Assembly: GCF_000516985.1 (NCBI RefSeq)
Contig: NW_006917096.1
Span: forward strand, 667,606 to 731,605
DNA: 64,000 nt
Reading direction: 5' to 3'
Origin: Pestalotiopsis fici W106-1
Taxonomy: Eukaryota; Ascomycota; Sordariomycetes; Amphisphaeriales; Sporocadaceae
The notes beneath the pieces were generated by a model, which saw nothing but the letters and a program-made list of their open reading frames with translations, did no database searches and was not told the DNA's origin. How positions within the stretch are numbered: position 1 is the first letter of the stretch; each line of letters starts with the position of its first letter. Below are positions 1-11,851 of the stretch, one piece after another. The position numbers and the translations under genes were made by a program.

Positions 1-836
1 CAATCACAGAATGCCTGACGATCCATGATCCAATCACAAGTGTCAGGAAGTCGTTTCTCGATGGATGCGCTGTAAGTGTTGTCCTTGAAGGAAGCGCGCA
101 GCCAGGTATCAAGGTCCTTTCTCAGAGTACCTACAGATTTGAGATTGAGCCAGTGGGCATGGAGAGGCTACTTACGTTGGATTTGCTTTTCAATATCCTT
201 CAAAATCCGTTCAGTATCATTATACCATGAGCTTCTTCCATCTTCTACGGGTAGATCGGAAGGTACACCATTCGGAGACGCGATATTTCCACGAAGTGCC
301 TGTTTGGCCATCAGATCCATTGACATTGGTGCATTGGGAGGCACCAACTGATGCAACTTCTCCACCAGATTTCCAAAATGCTGAATGAGAGCAAGAAATC
401 TCGCTTTATGCCGCAAAGTCCACCCTATCTTGGCCTTGTGTGATGCGTCACCACGGAATCTGCCATGCCATGATTCTTGGGCGCCATAAGGCTGGCGTTT
501 AGGACCCGCGAACTCTGGCCTATCCTGCTTGCCTAGTGACAGCCTATCAGGATCGCCCGCGATTTCGCAAATGCTGTCAAGAATGCTCTGAACGACCGAA
601 AGGGTTGTCGCATCATCGAGATACTCATGGTGATCATCTCTCAGTCGGCTGCCTTCAAAGCCAACGGCTTTGCCCCATCTTTTGAATAATAGTTTTTGAG
701 CATCGAATTGAGACATGATAGCGCGAGAATCTATGCCAAAATCCTTGTACGAGTCGATTCGCTCCACTACATCAAGGCACGTGGAGAACATTCCCGCCAG
801 CCCTGCGATACCGATGCCTAAGCCTGCAATCTCCAT
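1..836 (-). CDS. HeLo-domain NLR-type protein, N-terminal part (runs off window)
   Basis: The first exon encodes a HeLo (prion-inhibition and propagation) domain. It begins MEIAGLGIGIAGLAGMFST and continues with the typical run SYKDFGIDSR...FDAQKLLFKRWGKAVG. In this family HeLo is a membrane-acting cell-death domain at the N-terminus of fungal NLR-like receptors. The start at 836 is chosen because HeLo proteins begin at this residue, although the frame stays open upstream to 1049. The exon ends at a GTAAGT donor (intron 175-131, 45 nt, CTGTAG acceptor), which otherwise reads straight into a stop. The second exon (130 to 1) encodes EKRLPDTCDWIMDRQAF, the conserved linker that usually sits just before a NACHT domain. 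The NACHT and repeat parts would lie outside the window, so their presence is inferred. The gene is head-to-head with the HET-NACHT-WD40 gene. Confidence 0.85.
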
Positions 837-2780
837 TTTCGTTTCTTGAATCTTGCCAGATGACGACAGATTGCCAGTAATGGTTCCGTCTTCGTTTACG
901 AAGATAGGGGTCCTAGAAAGGGACGGGTCCGCTTGGAATGTCGATTCAGCATCGCCATGAGATGGTTCCTCCGATTGTGCCAGTTGTTCAGTCGGACATT
1001 CGTAAATCAGCCGGAGCGATGGACTGATCAAAAGAGCACGACAGCCCACCGAAGGACCAGTGAAGTGTCGCTGCCTGAAAAACGAAAGGGAAAACGGAAA
1101 AAGGAAGAAAAAAAGATACTATTTTTCTTCTTTTTTTTGCAGTTCAATAATGACGGGATGGCGAGGCTCTGGGAGAACAGGCTTGAGAGTCGAGACAAGC
1201 CGTCGCAATATCTGCGGGGTAGAGCTTACATGCTGTTGTATTTGAAGAATCAGGCTGCTATCTCGGCAAATTATTGGAAGGCTGTGTGTGCCCCGGGCAA
1301 CTTTATTGGTGTGGGCAATTGTCCCCGCTGATTAATGTGGCTTACAACGAATTTTGTATGCAGTGCGACCCAATGTTAGTGAAACGCTTTTGGCTGCTTA
1401 TGACCGCAGGTATTGCAATTAAGAAGTTACCTATATTGCCCGTCTCTTGATTCAAAAGTGCAGTGATGCGCCACAGTGTGGCTGGGTTGTGTGGCACCCT
1501 TCGGGTGACACAACGGGGAGGGTATTTAAGTCTGTTTGCACACATCATTTTCGTAGATGTAGACCATCTTTAATTTTACTCTTTATTTTATGCAGGCTTA
1601 TTATGTGAATGGCCCGGCTAAAATACGCCCAGAAGCTGAGGTCAGTTGGGTGTGGTAGAGAAGGAACGAATTGGGGTTGACGGCACAGATAGAAGGGAGA
1701 TCAGTTATTCCATTAGGTGTCCCTCTTCAACTCATAACCCATCTTCGGATTTACTGCAATTCTGGGAATTTTCCCCTTACTTCCAAACCTTGTTTATCGT
1801 GATCGATTTGTCTTATTCAAAGCAATCGCAAGCCTCGTACACCTAGCTGAAAGAACGCATTGGCGTTATTTCGTCCATCTGCTCCGGCTTGAATTAGTGC
1901 ACGGACATTTTTGCGTGCGAAATTCCCCGGGATGTTGAAGGGAGGGGGCGTGGTGAGCTTCAGGCTTCGACGTGATTCAACGCCCGAGCCTTTGACCACG
2001 TATCAGGCTCTCGTCCCGATGACAGCATCCACGACACGCGACACATCGAGTCACAATACACGCAGGGATATAGTGCCCTGTGATCGACATGGTAGCCCAA
2101 GGCCGGGCGGATCGTCGTTCGGGTCGTGGCCCTGCTGCTGACGAGATAAAAGGCATCTTGCTGCCTTTTATATGCCGCAGCCTCAGCGCATAAATCGGCA
2201 GAAGTGCTATTCGTTGAGCTTTTTGATCATCGAGTGAAGAGTTCATTGTTACAAATCAGACGTAGCATGCGAAATCTGCCGATGGTATAGTTCAAAAACC
2301 CTCGCCCAGCCTCGGATGTCAGCACTTGGCATGGAGGATATCCGCATATTTACAGCTAGCAAGTTCCGCATAGCCCCGTAATCCACCGTATTCATTGTTG
2401 CCCTTATTTGCACTCTCACAATACTGTATGAATAGAGGTTGGCTGTGCAGGCTTTGCAGACCAGGCTGGCAGCGTTCTGGAGGTATTCATCATGGAGATA
2501 CTGATTGGCCAAGAAGACGTGGGGCGGAGTTCGCCACGTGTAGCGAACCAAAAGACATCTTGACATTTCTTCTAGAACGAGGGACGAATAGGACCCTGAT
2601 GCGTTCCTACCAGATTTGGGGCGTATGGCTTCTTGCGGGGTATGATCAGCCGCCAACTTGACGTCAGTTCCGAGGTCTGATGCCTGATATTATGGGTGAC
2701 CCCCCCGCCCAGCCATGACATGTCAAATTCCGAAGACCCTCCATAAACTGTTGCATGGCTGACTTGACCCATGGTTTCGT
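837..2780. other. 1.9-kb intergenic region between divergent NLR-type genes
   Basis: No convincing gene is seen. The region must hold the promoters of both flanking genes. It contains a purine-rich then pyrimidine-rich stretch at about 1070-1140 and a strong imperfect hairpin at 1486-1514. A minus-strand frame of 135 codons (2249-2656) and a plus-strand frame containing DILTFLLERGT, which resembles an ankyrin helix, may be relics. Neither can be assigned. Confidence 0.5.
1486..1514. repeat. Imperfect hairpin
   Basis: GTTGTGT (1486-1492) pairs with ACACAAC (1508-1514), and CACCC (1495-1499) with GGGTG (1503-1507). The loop is TTC and two G residues bulge. A smaller palindrome, GCCACAGTGTGGC, lies just upstream at about 1470-1482. 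Function is unknown; it may be a remnant of a small mobile element. Confidence 0.5.
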
Positions 2781-5700
2781 ATGCCCGCAGCGAACGTGCC
2801 TGAGATGCGCCTCCTCAGAAGAACCACGAATGGGTCGTATGAGATTACCGGGCCGTATCTCGTCAAAGACAGTATCCCCGCGTATGCAGTGTTGTCACAT
2901 ACATGGCTATCTGACAATGACCGAGAAGTCACTTTCCAGGATTTGACTACCGGAGAACCCACAAAGAAGCCTGCCGGCTACGCTAAGATCCATTTCTGTG
3001 CATCACAGGCCTCGAGAGATGGGTTAGAATTCTTCTGGGTGGATACATGCTGCATAGACAGGACTAGCAGCTCTGAGCTCGAAGAGGCTATCACATGCAT
3101 GTTTTCTTGGTATCGAGATGCCGCACGGTGTTACGTGTACTTGGAGGATGTTTCTGCGAACCCAGAACCTGGATCTTCTCTCAGCCAGACACAGAGGCAG
3201 GACAAATTGGAATCGGAATTTCGCCGCGCCAGATGGTTCAGTCGAGGATGGACGCTCCAGGAGCTTCTTGCCCCAGTAGATGTAGTATTCTTCTCTGTAG
3301 ACCAGGTGTTGTTGGGTGACAAAAGCTCGCTTGAGTCAATGATACATGAGATAACTGGAATACCACTTGACGCTCTCAGAGGAAAACGCCTGGCCAAGTT
3401 CAGTTTGGACGACCGCCTTTCGTGGGCTTCCAGACGACAAACAAGGCGCAAGGAAGACAGGGCGTATTGCTTGCTGGGTATCCTCGAAATCTACATACCG
3501 CGCATGTACGGCATGGGTGATTCGGCCTACGACCTTTTACTTGACGAAATCAAGAAGAAGAACGCAGTAGACGAAAGACAAGAACTCTTGTTATCAAACC
3601 TGCCTACAGCGTCTGACGCAACTTTCGATTCCAGCTACAATGGGCGAGGCCGCACCTGCCTTCAAGACACCAGAGCCGAACTGCTTCAGCAAATACAAAC
3701 TTGGGCCGAGGGTGCTGACGAGAAGAATGTATTCTGGCTGAAAGGGGCAGAAGGCATAGGCAAGTCGACAGTAGCGCGTACTGTTGCTAGAAGATATCAC
3801 GAGCGAGGCAACCTAGGGGCAAGCTTCTTCTTCTCGAAGGGTGAAGGTGATCTCAGTGGCTCCACCAAATTGGTATCGAGTCTGGCCCGGCAGCTTGCGG
3901 AATCCATACCACAAACACGGCGCTTCATATGTGATGCTATTGCTGAGAAACCGGAAGTCATGCGTCGGCCCCTCGAGGAACAATGGACCCAACTTATATT
4001 GATTCCTTTGTCAAAGCTTCATGACAGTCAAGCTCCCTCCCCGATTCTTTTTGTGATTGACGCTCTGGACGAATGCAACGATGGTAGTGATACGCAGCGC
4101 ATCTTGAGACTTTTCACTGCTGTCAGACAGTTTGACAATATCCAACTACGAGTCTTTATCACCAGCACAGGTCGAGAGCAGGTCCACAACAGTATCCAGA
4201 AGGCGCCAGAGAATGAGTGTCAAGTCTGCGTTCGTCAGATTATACCCACCATATTTGATAACGACCTTGGCGTATACTTTCAAAACAGTCTATCGTCGAT
4301 CCGTACAGATTGTGGCTTTGACCATAATTGGCCCGCCATTGGAGTCATCGAACGTCTTGTTGAGAAATCCTGCGGTCTCTTCATATGGGCTTCTCTTGCT
4401 TGCAGGTTCATCCGTGATGGCCAACAACTCGCAAAGAGGCGCATGGACTCGCTGGTTGATGAGCTCTCTTCACGTTCCCAGCCCATGAGTCCATTGGATT
4501 GGATTTACATGACGATCCTACAGAACTCGGTTCAGCCAAGCATGAATGATCTTGAGATGAAGGAAATGCAGAAGATGAGAAGAGCGATCCTCGGTAGCAT
4601 CGCTGTGCTCGACTCGCCGTTACCAGTCAGGTCACTTGCCAAACTGCTCGTCGTATCCCCTTCCGAAATCAGAAAGACGCTTGTGGGGTTGAGTCCCATT
4701 TTCGACGCCTCTCAGGACAATCGTCCTATCCGCATCAATCATCGCACCTTCAGGGAATATCTTCTTGACAAGGAACGATGTCTTGGCGACTTCCATGTGA
4801 ACTCACAAGAGGCGCACGAGTTCCTGGCGCAGAAGTGCCTGACGATCATGTCGAGAATGCTCAAGAGGGATATCTGTGGTCTTGGATCAGCGGATACCAT
4901 CGTCAACAACGTAGACCCTGGTCGGGTCAACCGTTGCATTCCGCTGGAGCTACAGTATGCTTGTGTCTACTGGATCGACCATCAACGACAGAGTGCCGCA
5001 CGTCTTCATGATGGAGACCAGGTTCACATTTTCTTCAAGCGACACTTTCTTCATTGGTTGGAAGCAATGACCCTACTAGGGAAGAGTAATGATATGGGTG
5101 CCATCATACGATTATATCAAGCACTCCTGATTGTATGTATCCTTCATGATGATGTCAATCTGCTAATGTGCTACTGCTGATGGACGACATCCTAGCCCTC
5201 TGAAAATGAGCAGCAACTTCCATTGGTAAAAGATGCAAGGCGTTTCATGCACGCGTTCCAGAATGCCTTTAACCAGGAACCACTGAAGGTTTATGTCGCC
5301 GCACAAGCATTGCATTCACCCACCGATGAGGAAAGGCTCCGGTTCTGGAGCCAGTTACATCCCATCATGAGAGACATTCGACTGAGCTCGGCGATGCCCC
5401 CCTACGACAAGGATGAGTTTAACTATGTCAGTGACTTGGCTTTCACACCTGATGGCAAGCAGATTGCCTCGGGGTCAAGTTTTGGAGCAGTTCGCGTCTG
5501 GAGCACTGACGATAGAGTCGCCTGCTACACACTGGGGGACGCAAAGGACAAGATCAGCTCCGTCGCCATCTCTCCGGATGGGTCGACCCTCATTGCAGGC
5601 TCAGACGATTTCACGATTATGATCTTCGACTTGAAAAGAAGGAAACTACGGCACACCTTACAAGCACACAGTCGTTGGGTGAACGCTGTAGCGTTCTCCC

Positions 5701-6380
5701 CCAACGGCAAGCTGTTTGCGTCAGGGTCTATGGATCAAACCGTAGCAATCTGGGACACTGAAACGCTTCGAGAAGTCAAGAGGATTGACATCCAGTCAAG
5801 TCCTGTGAATGCAGCTGTCTTTTCTCCTGACGGCCACTTCATCATCACGGGTTCTGTTGACGGGATTGTCAGGCTATGGGATTTCTCAACTGAGTCGGAG
5901 GAGGCTCACAGGACATTTCAAGGCCACTCCGGAGCCGTCAACTCGATCCGATTCTCCGCCAGTGGACACTTGATTCTTTCCGGGTCTGACGACATGACTA
6001 TCAAGCTATGGGAGACGGAAACGGGAAAAGAGCGCATGACCTTCCGGGGGCACACGAAAAGAGTCATGACTGCCATCTTCTCACTGGACGCTGAAATAAT
6101 TGTATCCGGCTCCGAAGACAAGACCATTAGGCTCTGGAATATTGAGAACGGTGCTTTGCTGCAGACGTTCAGAAATCAATCCAGCAGCATCAACTCCGTC
6201 GAGTTCTCTCCAGACGGCAGGATGCTGGCTTCCAGCTCCTACAATGACGAAGTCAGACTATGGGACACCTGCACTTGGAAATTACTCGGGAAACTGGAAG
6301 ACTTTGATGAAGACATCAATTCCAGGATATATCCAAAGGCCCTTCAATCTACTTTGGGAGAGATGATTGATGGCACCTAG
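2781..6380 (+). CDS. HET-NACHT-WD40 NLR-type protein (vegetative-incompatibility HET-D/HET-E class)
   Basis: Two exons, 2781-5132 and 5196-6380, are joined across a 63-nt GT-AG intron and encode about 1178 residues. The HET domain spans about residues 35-165: YAVLSHTW, FFWVDTCCID, WYRDAARCYVYLEDV and RARWFSRGWTLQELLAP. The NACHT ATPase follows at about 315-600, with Walker A GAEGIGKST (322-330) and Walker B ILFVIDALDEC (422-432). After the intron come seven diverged WD40 repeats ending in motifs such as VWSTD, IWDTE, LWDFS and LWDT, enough for one propeller. The blades are not near-identical, unlike the hypervariable HET-E type. Family members control non-self recognition and cell death. The true start may be Met9 (2805), since homologues usually begin MRLL. 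Intron phase 0 separates the NACHT and WD40 parts. No lesion is visible. Confidence 0.92.
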
Positions 6381-6428
6381 ACACCCATTTCTTACTGTTA
6401 TGGTGCATCAGTACCAATCCTTTTCCTG

Positions 6429-6455
6429 TCTCGGTCTCGGTCTCGGTCTCGGTCG
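6429..6455. repeat. TCTCGG hexanucleotide tandem repeat
   Basis: Four copies of TCTCGG, plus a degenerate unit, lie about 50 bp after the stop codon of the HET-NACHT-WD40 gene, probably in its 3' UTR. Confidence 0.8.
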
Positions 6456-6799
6456 CGATCTCTGCTTTTCTCATTTATGCCCCATTTTCCTTTTGATGAT
6501 TTTGATTTACGGTTCCGCGGACAAGTCGTATTCATGTATGATGCCTGTATGATGACTAGCCCAATTGTTCGTGTCACGCACCCGGTAAAGTTTCTACTGA
6601 TATGATAGGGACCATTCGAGCGAGCGTAGCGTTTTCCTATTAACTGAAGGTCATTCTATTTCGATTCCTACTTTGATTTTCTATTTCATTACATATCATA
6701 CTGAGGTGTTCACTTTTTGTAGATACTTCGAGCAGCTCAAAGTAATATAAATGGCTGTCCTTTCTGTCCCCTGCCAATTCCATGATGCGGAATTTCATA

Positions 6800-8149
6800 C
6801 TAGTATGCCTCAAGAAACTCATCGACGGCCTTATCGATCTCATAATACCACATCCATGACTGTGATGCTTCCGATATTCTTTGGACCCGCACAGAAATCT
6901 CCTGGTCCGTCGGTAAAGACTCTGCTCGAATTGTAGCTTTGATGTCGGCGAAATTTGACATGAGGTTGTAGAGGCGTTTAAAGTGTGGAGACCTGATAGC
7001 GTGAAATGCTCCCAACGCATCGCTTAAAGATCTATCCCGCTTCCACGCCCAATTAAGAGTTCTGGCCAAAGTGTAAACATCCTCCAGAGCCAACCCGACA
7101 CCACATCCAAAGTTCCCAAGCAGAGCGTGGCATGCGTCACCGACGAAAGCAATATTGTGGGAGATGGGACGCTCTAGGGGAGGCAGAGGGCAGAGCGCGA
7201 ACTCCTGAGTTTTGCCTCGGGCAGCAAGACGCAGAATGTCCCGTACTGGCTGACAAAAGTCGTCAAACTCGTGTAGTAGTGTATGCAAGTCGAACGGCTG
7301 CCCCCAGCTGACCGTATCTTTGTCGCTTCGAGAGCGGCGTATACGTGCTGTCACCTCAAAATCATCATCCCCAAGAGGGCAAGTGAAGACATAAAGTCCG
7401 CTGACATTCTTCCAGAAGACTGGACCCCATGGGATCCCTTCAATCTTCTCCGCATCAGCCTTGCTTACAATGGTGCGGTATACGCATTGTCCGTTATAGC
7501 GGGGCACGACGCCCGGGAAGGCCAGTGTGCGGACAAGCTATAAATGAGGATCAGTGACTGGACTAGGATTTTGTACCACATTGGGCCCGTCCTCACCGAT
7601 CTTGAGCCATCCGCCGCCACCAGTAAATCGACGTCGGCGATATATCCACACTGGAAAGTCAGACGAATGCGATTGCGGTCATTCGGGAGGTGGTCGATTG
7701 CGATGAGACGCTTTTCGACATGCACACGCTTGCGGTCAACCTCCTTTAGAAGGGCACCTTGGAGCTTAGCGCGAGCTAATCGGCAGCTTCGTTGATGTCG
7801 GGGGACACTGTCTGGTTCGTACTTCGTGACCAAAACTTCGCCGCTGCGCCCATTGCTAAGCGGGCCAGCATAGTAAGCATCAATCTGTATCTCGAGATGT
7901 ACGAACAACTTACCGCCTTTGCTCGACCAGGCCATTGGGAGACCGAAAGTAATCTGTTGGGCGGATATGCTTGGCGGTGCCATTGAGCTCGAGCAACTTC
8001 CATATGTGCGTCTGCAATGACATTCCTCCGCCTGTCTCGCTGATTCGGCTCTTCTTCTCGTACAGATTCCAATTGATATGAGGCAGCTGCGCCATCTCCA
8101 AGGCTGCGCTTAGTCCTGCAGGACCACCTCCTATGATCGCGACCTCCAT
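6800..8149 (-). CDS. FAD-dependent aromatic-ring-type monooxygenase (salicylate hydroxylase-like)
   Basis: Three exons (8149-7914, 7855-7597, 7537-6800) joined through introns of 58 and 59 nt encode about 410 residues, the usual family length. Motifs are in the expected order. The Rossmann GxGxxG signature is VAIIGGGPAGLSAA at the N-terminus. The DG motif is VAADGSRS, completed across intron 2 to give LVRTLAFPG. The FAD ribityl-binding GD motif is AFVGDACHALLGNFGCGVG. Such enzymes hydroxylate aromatic or related substrates using NAD(P)H and oxygen; the substrate here cannot be told. The start at 8149 puts Met six residues before the glycine motif, which is normal. The gene is convergent with the HET-NACHT-WD40 gene. 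Confidence 0.87.
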
Positions 8150-11100
8150 CGGGCATGCGCAGGTCAGTGTTACCCAACACGTAAGCGAATCGCGATAACT
8201 GGGCGAATCTAAAGGAGCGCGCTAGGCGAAAACTGGCCTTAGCCTCTAGGCATTCGATACATACCATAGGAAGCCTTCTCTGCGTGGACCGTGCTCCAGA
8301 GACATTTCTTTTCCTCCTCATCAATATCTCTATCGTTGATCGATCGATGAATATAAGTATCATACGGCTTCAACACATTGCGTGGTGATAAACACAAACG
8401 ATCTGTGTCTTACCACGCTCTATGATAGGGGAAGACAGGGGGTTTCGGAAGATTACACGCGCCCATTACACAACCAAGATCCGATGAATGCAGTAGCTTA
8501 TTGATAACTCCTGAGCTACATCAGTCACTTTGTCCGATATGAAAATGTCTTCCGCGCGTGGTACAGAGTGGTGCAGTATCACGTTCCCGTGGCCACGTCT
8601 AGTAACACGGGGGATTACCCTCATGACGTCGGGATAGCCGTATCGGAGTTAGGACTCTTCTGTGCAGTTTTCATGAATGTCGTAGGGAATCCTGGCAGCA
8701 CCTTGAAGATCTAAGTGTCCCAGTGCTGGTGCTCATGAGGCTCTCCAGGCCCTCGTTCCCTGCAGAGCTCGAGTTGCGTTTCTTGGACGAAGTTGACAAT
8801 CCTTACAATGATGTTTACCTCTTGGAACAGGTTGAGACTGACCCTTACTTCTTCGTCACCATCGTCTGCATCACCAAATTGCATATTCCTTGCCGTCTCG
8901 CCACAACAGCCCGGGCAGGATTCAACGCATTTGTTCCTTGATACGGTAAGCTTTGACGATGTGTAAGATGCTGGATCTATTCCGGACGCTACGCACCATA
9001 AAGGACGTCAAAAGAGCGTCACCTGCTGCTGTCGCTCGGCTTATAGCTGCATGCAAAGATCTACGTGGATTGCGAAAAATGGAAGAGCCTGCCAGCCTAC
9101 GACGCGGGAGAACAAGTGCGCCGAGCTGAAATTTTGATGAACCAGAGACGTCTACCACCGTATAATATATAGGAGGTATTCTCTATAATTGTGTATACTA
9201 GTGGGCCCTGCGCTAGTCTGTTGGCGCTAGCCCCACTGGCGGGGGCTCACAGCGCTGAATTATAGTATCATTCCTCCCTGTACTCTCCATGGATGAACTT
9301 TATTTACAATCATTTCCACCGATTACGGGGATCAAAACTCCAGTTCAACAGATAGACTATACTAATATACCTGCATACTATGAACTTGGGTGTGTCAAAG
9401 TGTAGGAACCAAGTGGAGCGCTTCTCCACTTATGTATATCTCTTTGACCATCCAACCTTTGTTGGATGTGAACAATTAAACTCATACAACAACTATTGTA
9501 CCACCTACCATACCTTTTCACAGTTTTCAGAGTGGACACGTCTTTCCGTCAAGATCATTATATATAAATGTTTGGGCCAGTCAATCACGCATGTATCTTA
9601 TGTTCGCAACCAGGTTTTCATCAACATTTGATTTGCCGTCTACCCAGAAATTTCTGCCTAGCATGTATGCATTATGTAACGATTGCTATGTAAATGGCAC
9701 ATTTTGACGTTTTATTGGCCGGGAAAGACCAGGAATCCCTAAGCCAGTGTTTGATGGCGGGCGGTGTAGCTCTAAATGCCACTGCGCATCACCCTGCTAC
9801 TTTGATTGGGGTGGTACTGTCCACAAACCTGGATAGATAGTAATATTAATGCGTTGATCAAATCACAAGTGTTCGCAAAGACATACACACTGTTATGCCA
9901 AATTTGATCCAGCTTTCATTCTGTTTGAGGACCTGATTCGGAGCGCAGAACATAATTGGCCAATGTAAGTGTGGCGCTGTGATTGTGGCTACCTTATCGC
10001 GAAGAGAAATAAGGAACACCTGGAGATTGCACCTCACTAATAAGTCGAAAGGCCCGAGGCCCGATACCGACTAAACTACATACCTATTAGGTATATAACG
10101 CCCATCCCGTGCCTCGATTCCCCGCCAGTACCCTCCTGCACAGGGACTCTTAATTCTAACATCGCGCGGCGGGCCTCGTTTGCATGGCTTGTTATATTCA
10201 ATTACTTTCGCGCCGCTCGCATCAGCTTAGTGCCTCGTACGATAATTTCTGGGATTGGTATTTGAACCACTGAAGCCTGATTCAGTCGACGCAATAAAAT
10301 ATCGATAGATTGGGTGGAATTCTTTTCCTTGGCCCGGTTTTTTTGAAAATGGGAGGGGGGAAACTGTTGGGTAAATATAGTGTTTGCGAGATTATAGCTC
10401 TCCAGGGGAGTGATGTAATACCTGTCCTGTACTCATTGTAGGGGGAGACGCGAGGTATCTTGTCATATACCCATCATGGTATAGTACAACGTAACGGCTG
10501 AAACAAACACTTCTAAACGCACATCTTGGGAGTGCTTATGCATTAGAATTATTTTGCCTCACGCGCTCGTGGTAAGTTGCACCCTCGATGTTGCATCCCG
10601 AAAAATATGAAAAGCGGGCCGCGGATCTGCGCATCGGAGTTCTGTCCGGGCTCGGGCACCCATTGTAAATGTTATCCCGGTCAACATATCACGCACTAAC
10701 GCTGTTTTCTGGATGCCCCGATACGGAAGACGATCGGTCATTACATAAATAGCAAGCCTTATATCCCAGATGACGTGGCCATGCACCTAATTGGTCTCAA
10801 TTGGCACTGGGCTTGAGATTAGACTAGACAAAGAATGAGATACCATTGAGCAGTCTCTGAACAGATACTCCTGCGCCACATCAATGGTAGCCTGGCTCAG
10901 CATGAGACGCCGAGAGCGCAATTAGTGACGATAGGCTCTTTGCATTGCCCAAGGTATAATTCTAATTAGCTTATGTCAGCTAGTCCGTTGAGAAGCAGGA
11001 GCATGCCAAGATGTAAGCCAAGATGAAATTCTGGACACAAACTTCAATATCTGCAGCCAAGTGCTGATAGTACATGATGATCTGATGAACAATGGACCCC

Positions 11101-11196
11101 ACATACTACAATTCAATCGATAAAATCATAGGCGCTCAATCCGAGCAGTCGCTTGGCTGCGCCAGTAGTTTGTTTGCATGACCACGGTTTCGTTGA
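8150..11196. other. 3-kb gene-poor region
   Basis: Only short open frames with no recognisable domain are seen. The base composition is normal, without strong RIP. An imperfect snap-back inverted repeat is listed separately. The segment 9380-9640 (GTGTGTCAAAGTGTAGG onward, with several short inverted motifs) resembles an old LTR fragment, but no pair or target duplication was found. Confidence 0.5.
9172..9277. repeat. Snap-back inverted repeat, possible MITE remnant
   Basis: The outer arms are GGAGGTATTCTCTATAATT at 9172-9190 and, on the opposite strand, GGAGGAATGATACTATAATT at 9277-9258. The centre folds further: GCGCT/AGCGC and GCCCC/GGGGC around 9224-9256. About 106 bp in total. No clear target duplication was found. 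Confidence 0.45.
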
Positions 11197-11851
11197 TCAG
11201 TTCTTCCAAACATGTCCCATTTCCGCTCGACACAGTACCATGGCCAAAAGCTTCACCTACGTCAGCATAACGTTTTATTTTTGAACTGCAGGAAGATCTT
11301 ACCAAGCTGAGATCCACCCCAGAGGCTGCTTGAACACTCCAGACGCTCCTGTCTTTGCCACCTCTAAGCGTGACATCGTTATCCTCGATCTTTGTGATGG
11401 CAGCAAAAGGGCAGCCATCAACACCCACAGTCGTTGTGAGCGCAGAATGATCCATTGGCATCATTTCGACTCGCACGTCTTCTCCTGCCGTGGTGCGAAC
11501 AATAGCCGTGATTGCCGCATGTCCCTTTTTGAGAAATGCCGCGTGCTCAAGGGAACATAGCTTTTGTCCGTCTGGACTCTCAACAACCCAGCCATTCTTG
11601 TTGTCAAATTTGTGATGGCGAAAGTCGAACAGAGCTCTGCCCGACGAATCCAACACTTTCCGGCGCCAACTCCAAGACGTGCCAATAGCGGATCCCTCGA
11701 CACGAAATAACACCTGCTCACTGCTATCGAATACAGTGACCTTCCTGAAGGTACTGTCATGGCAATGAACCGTGAATGTCGTTTCGCTTGTTGACACATA
11801 TCTGTCAGTCATTGAGACCGCAGGGGTGGGAGTTTGTAACGAAATGTTCAT
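11197..11851 (-). CDS. LURP-one-related / Tubby C-terminal-like (LOR) protein
   Basis: Exon 1 (11851-11303) and exon 2 (11256-11197) give about 202 residues. The fold family is suggested by a beta-rich layout with FTVHCHDSTFRKVTVFDSS, LFRVEGSAIGTSWSWRRKVLD, ALFDFRHHKF and AASGVDLSLV, as in LOR proteins. The biochemical role is unknown; the family resembles phospholipid scramblase and tubby folds. The 46-nt intron has a GTAAGA donor, a TGCTGAC branch-like site and a GTAG acceptor. If it is retained, the frame stays open and ends at 11126 instead (241 residues), so both forms are possible. The spliced form fits the usual length and a hydrophobic C-terminal helix better. Confidence 0.75.

Noticed and set aside
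2249..2656. 135-codon minus-strand frame in the NLR intergenic region
   Set aside because: No domain, no intron signals and no strong start context; the opposite strand has an ankyrin-like snippet equally weak.
9380..9640. Possible solo LTR
   Set aside because: LTR-like flavour only; no partner copy, no terminal TG/CA pair with target duplication.
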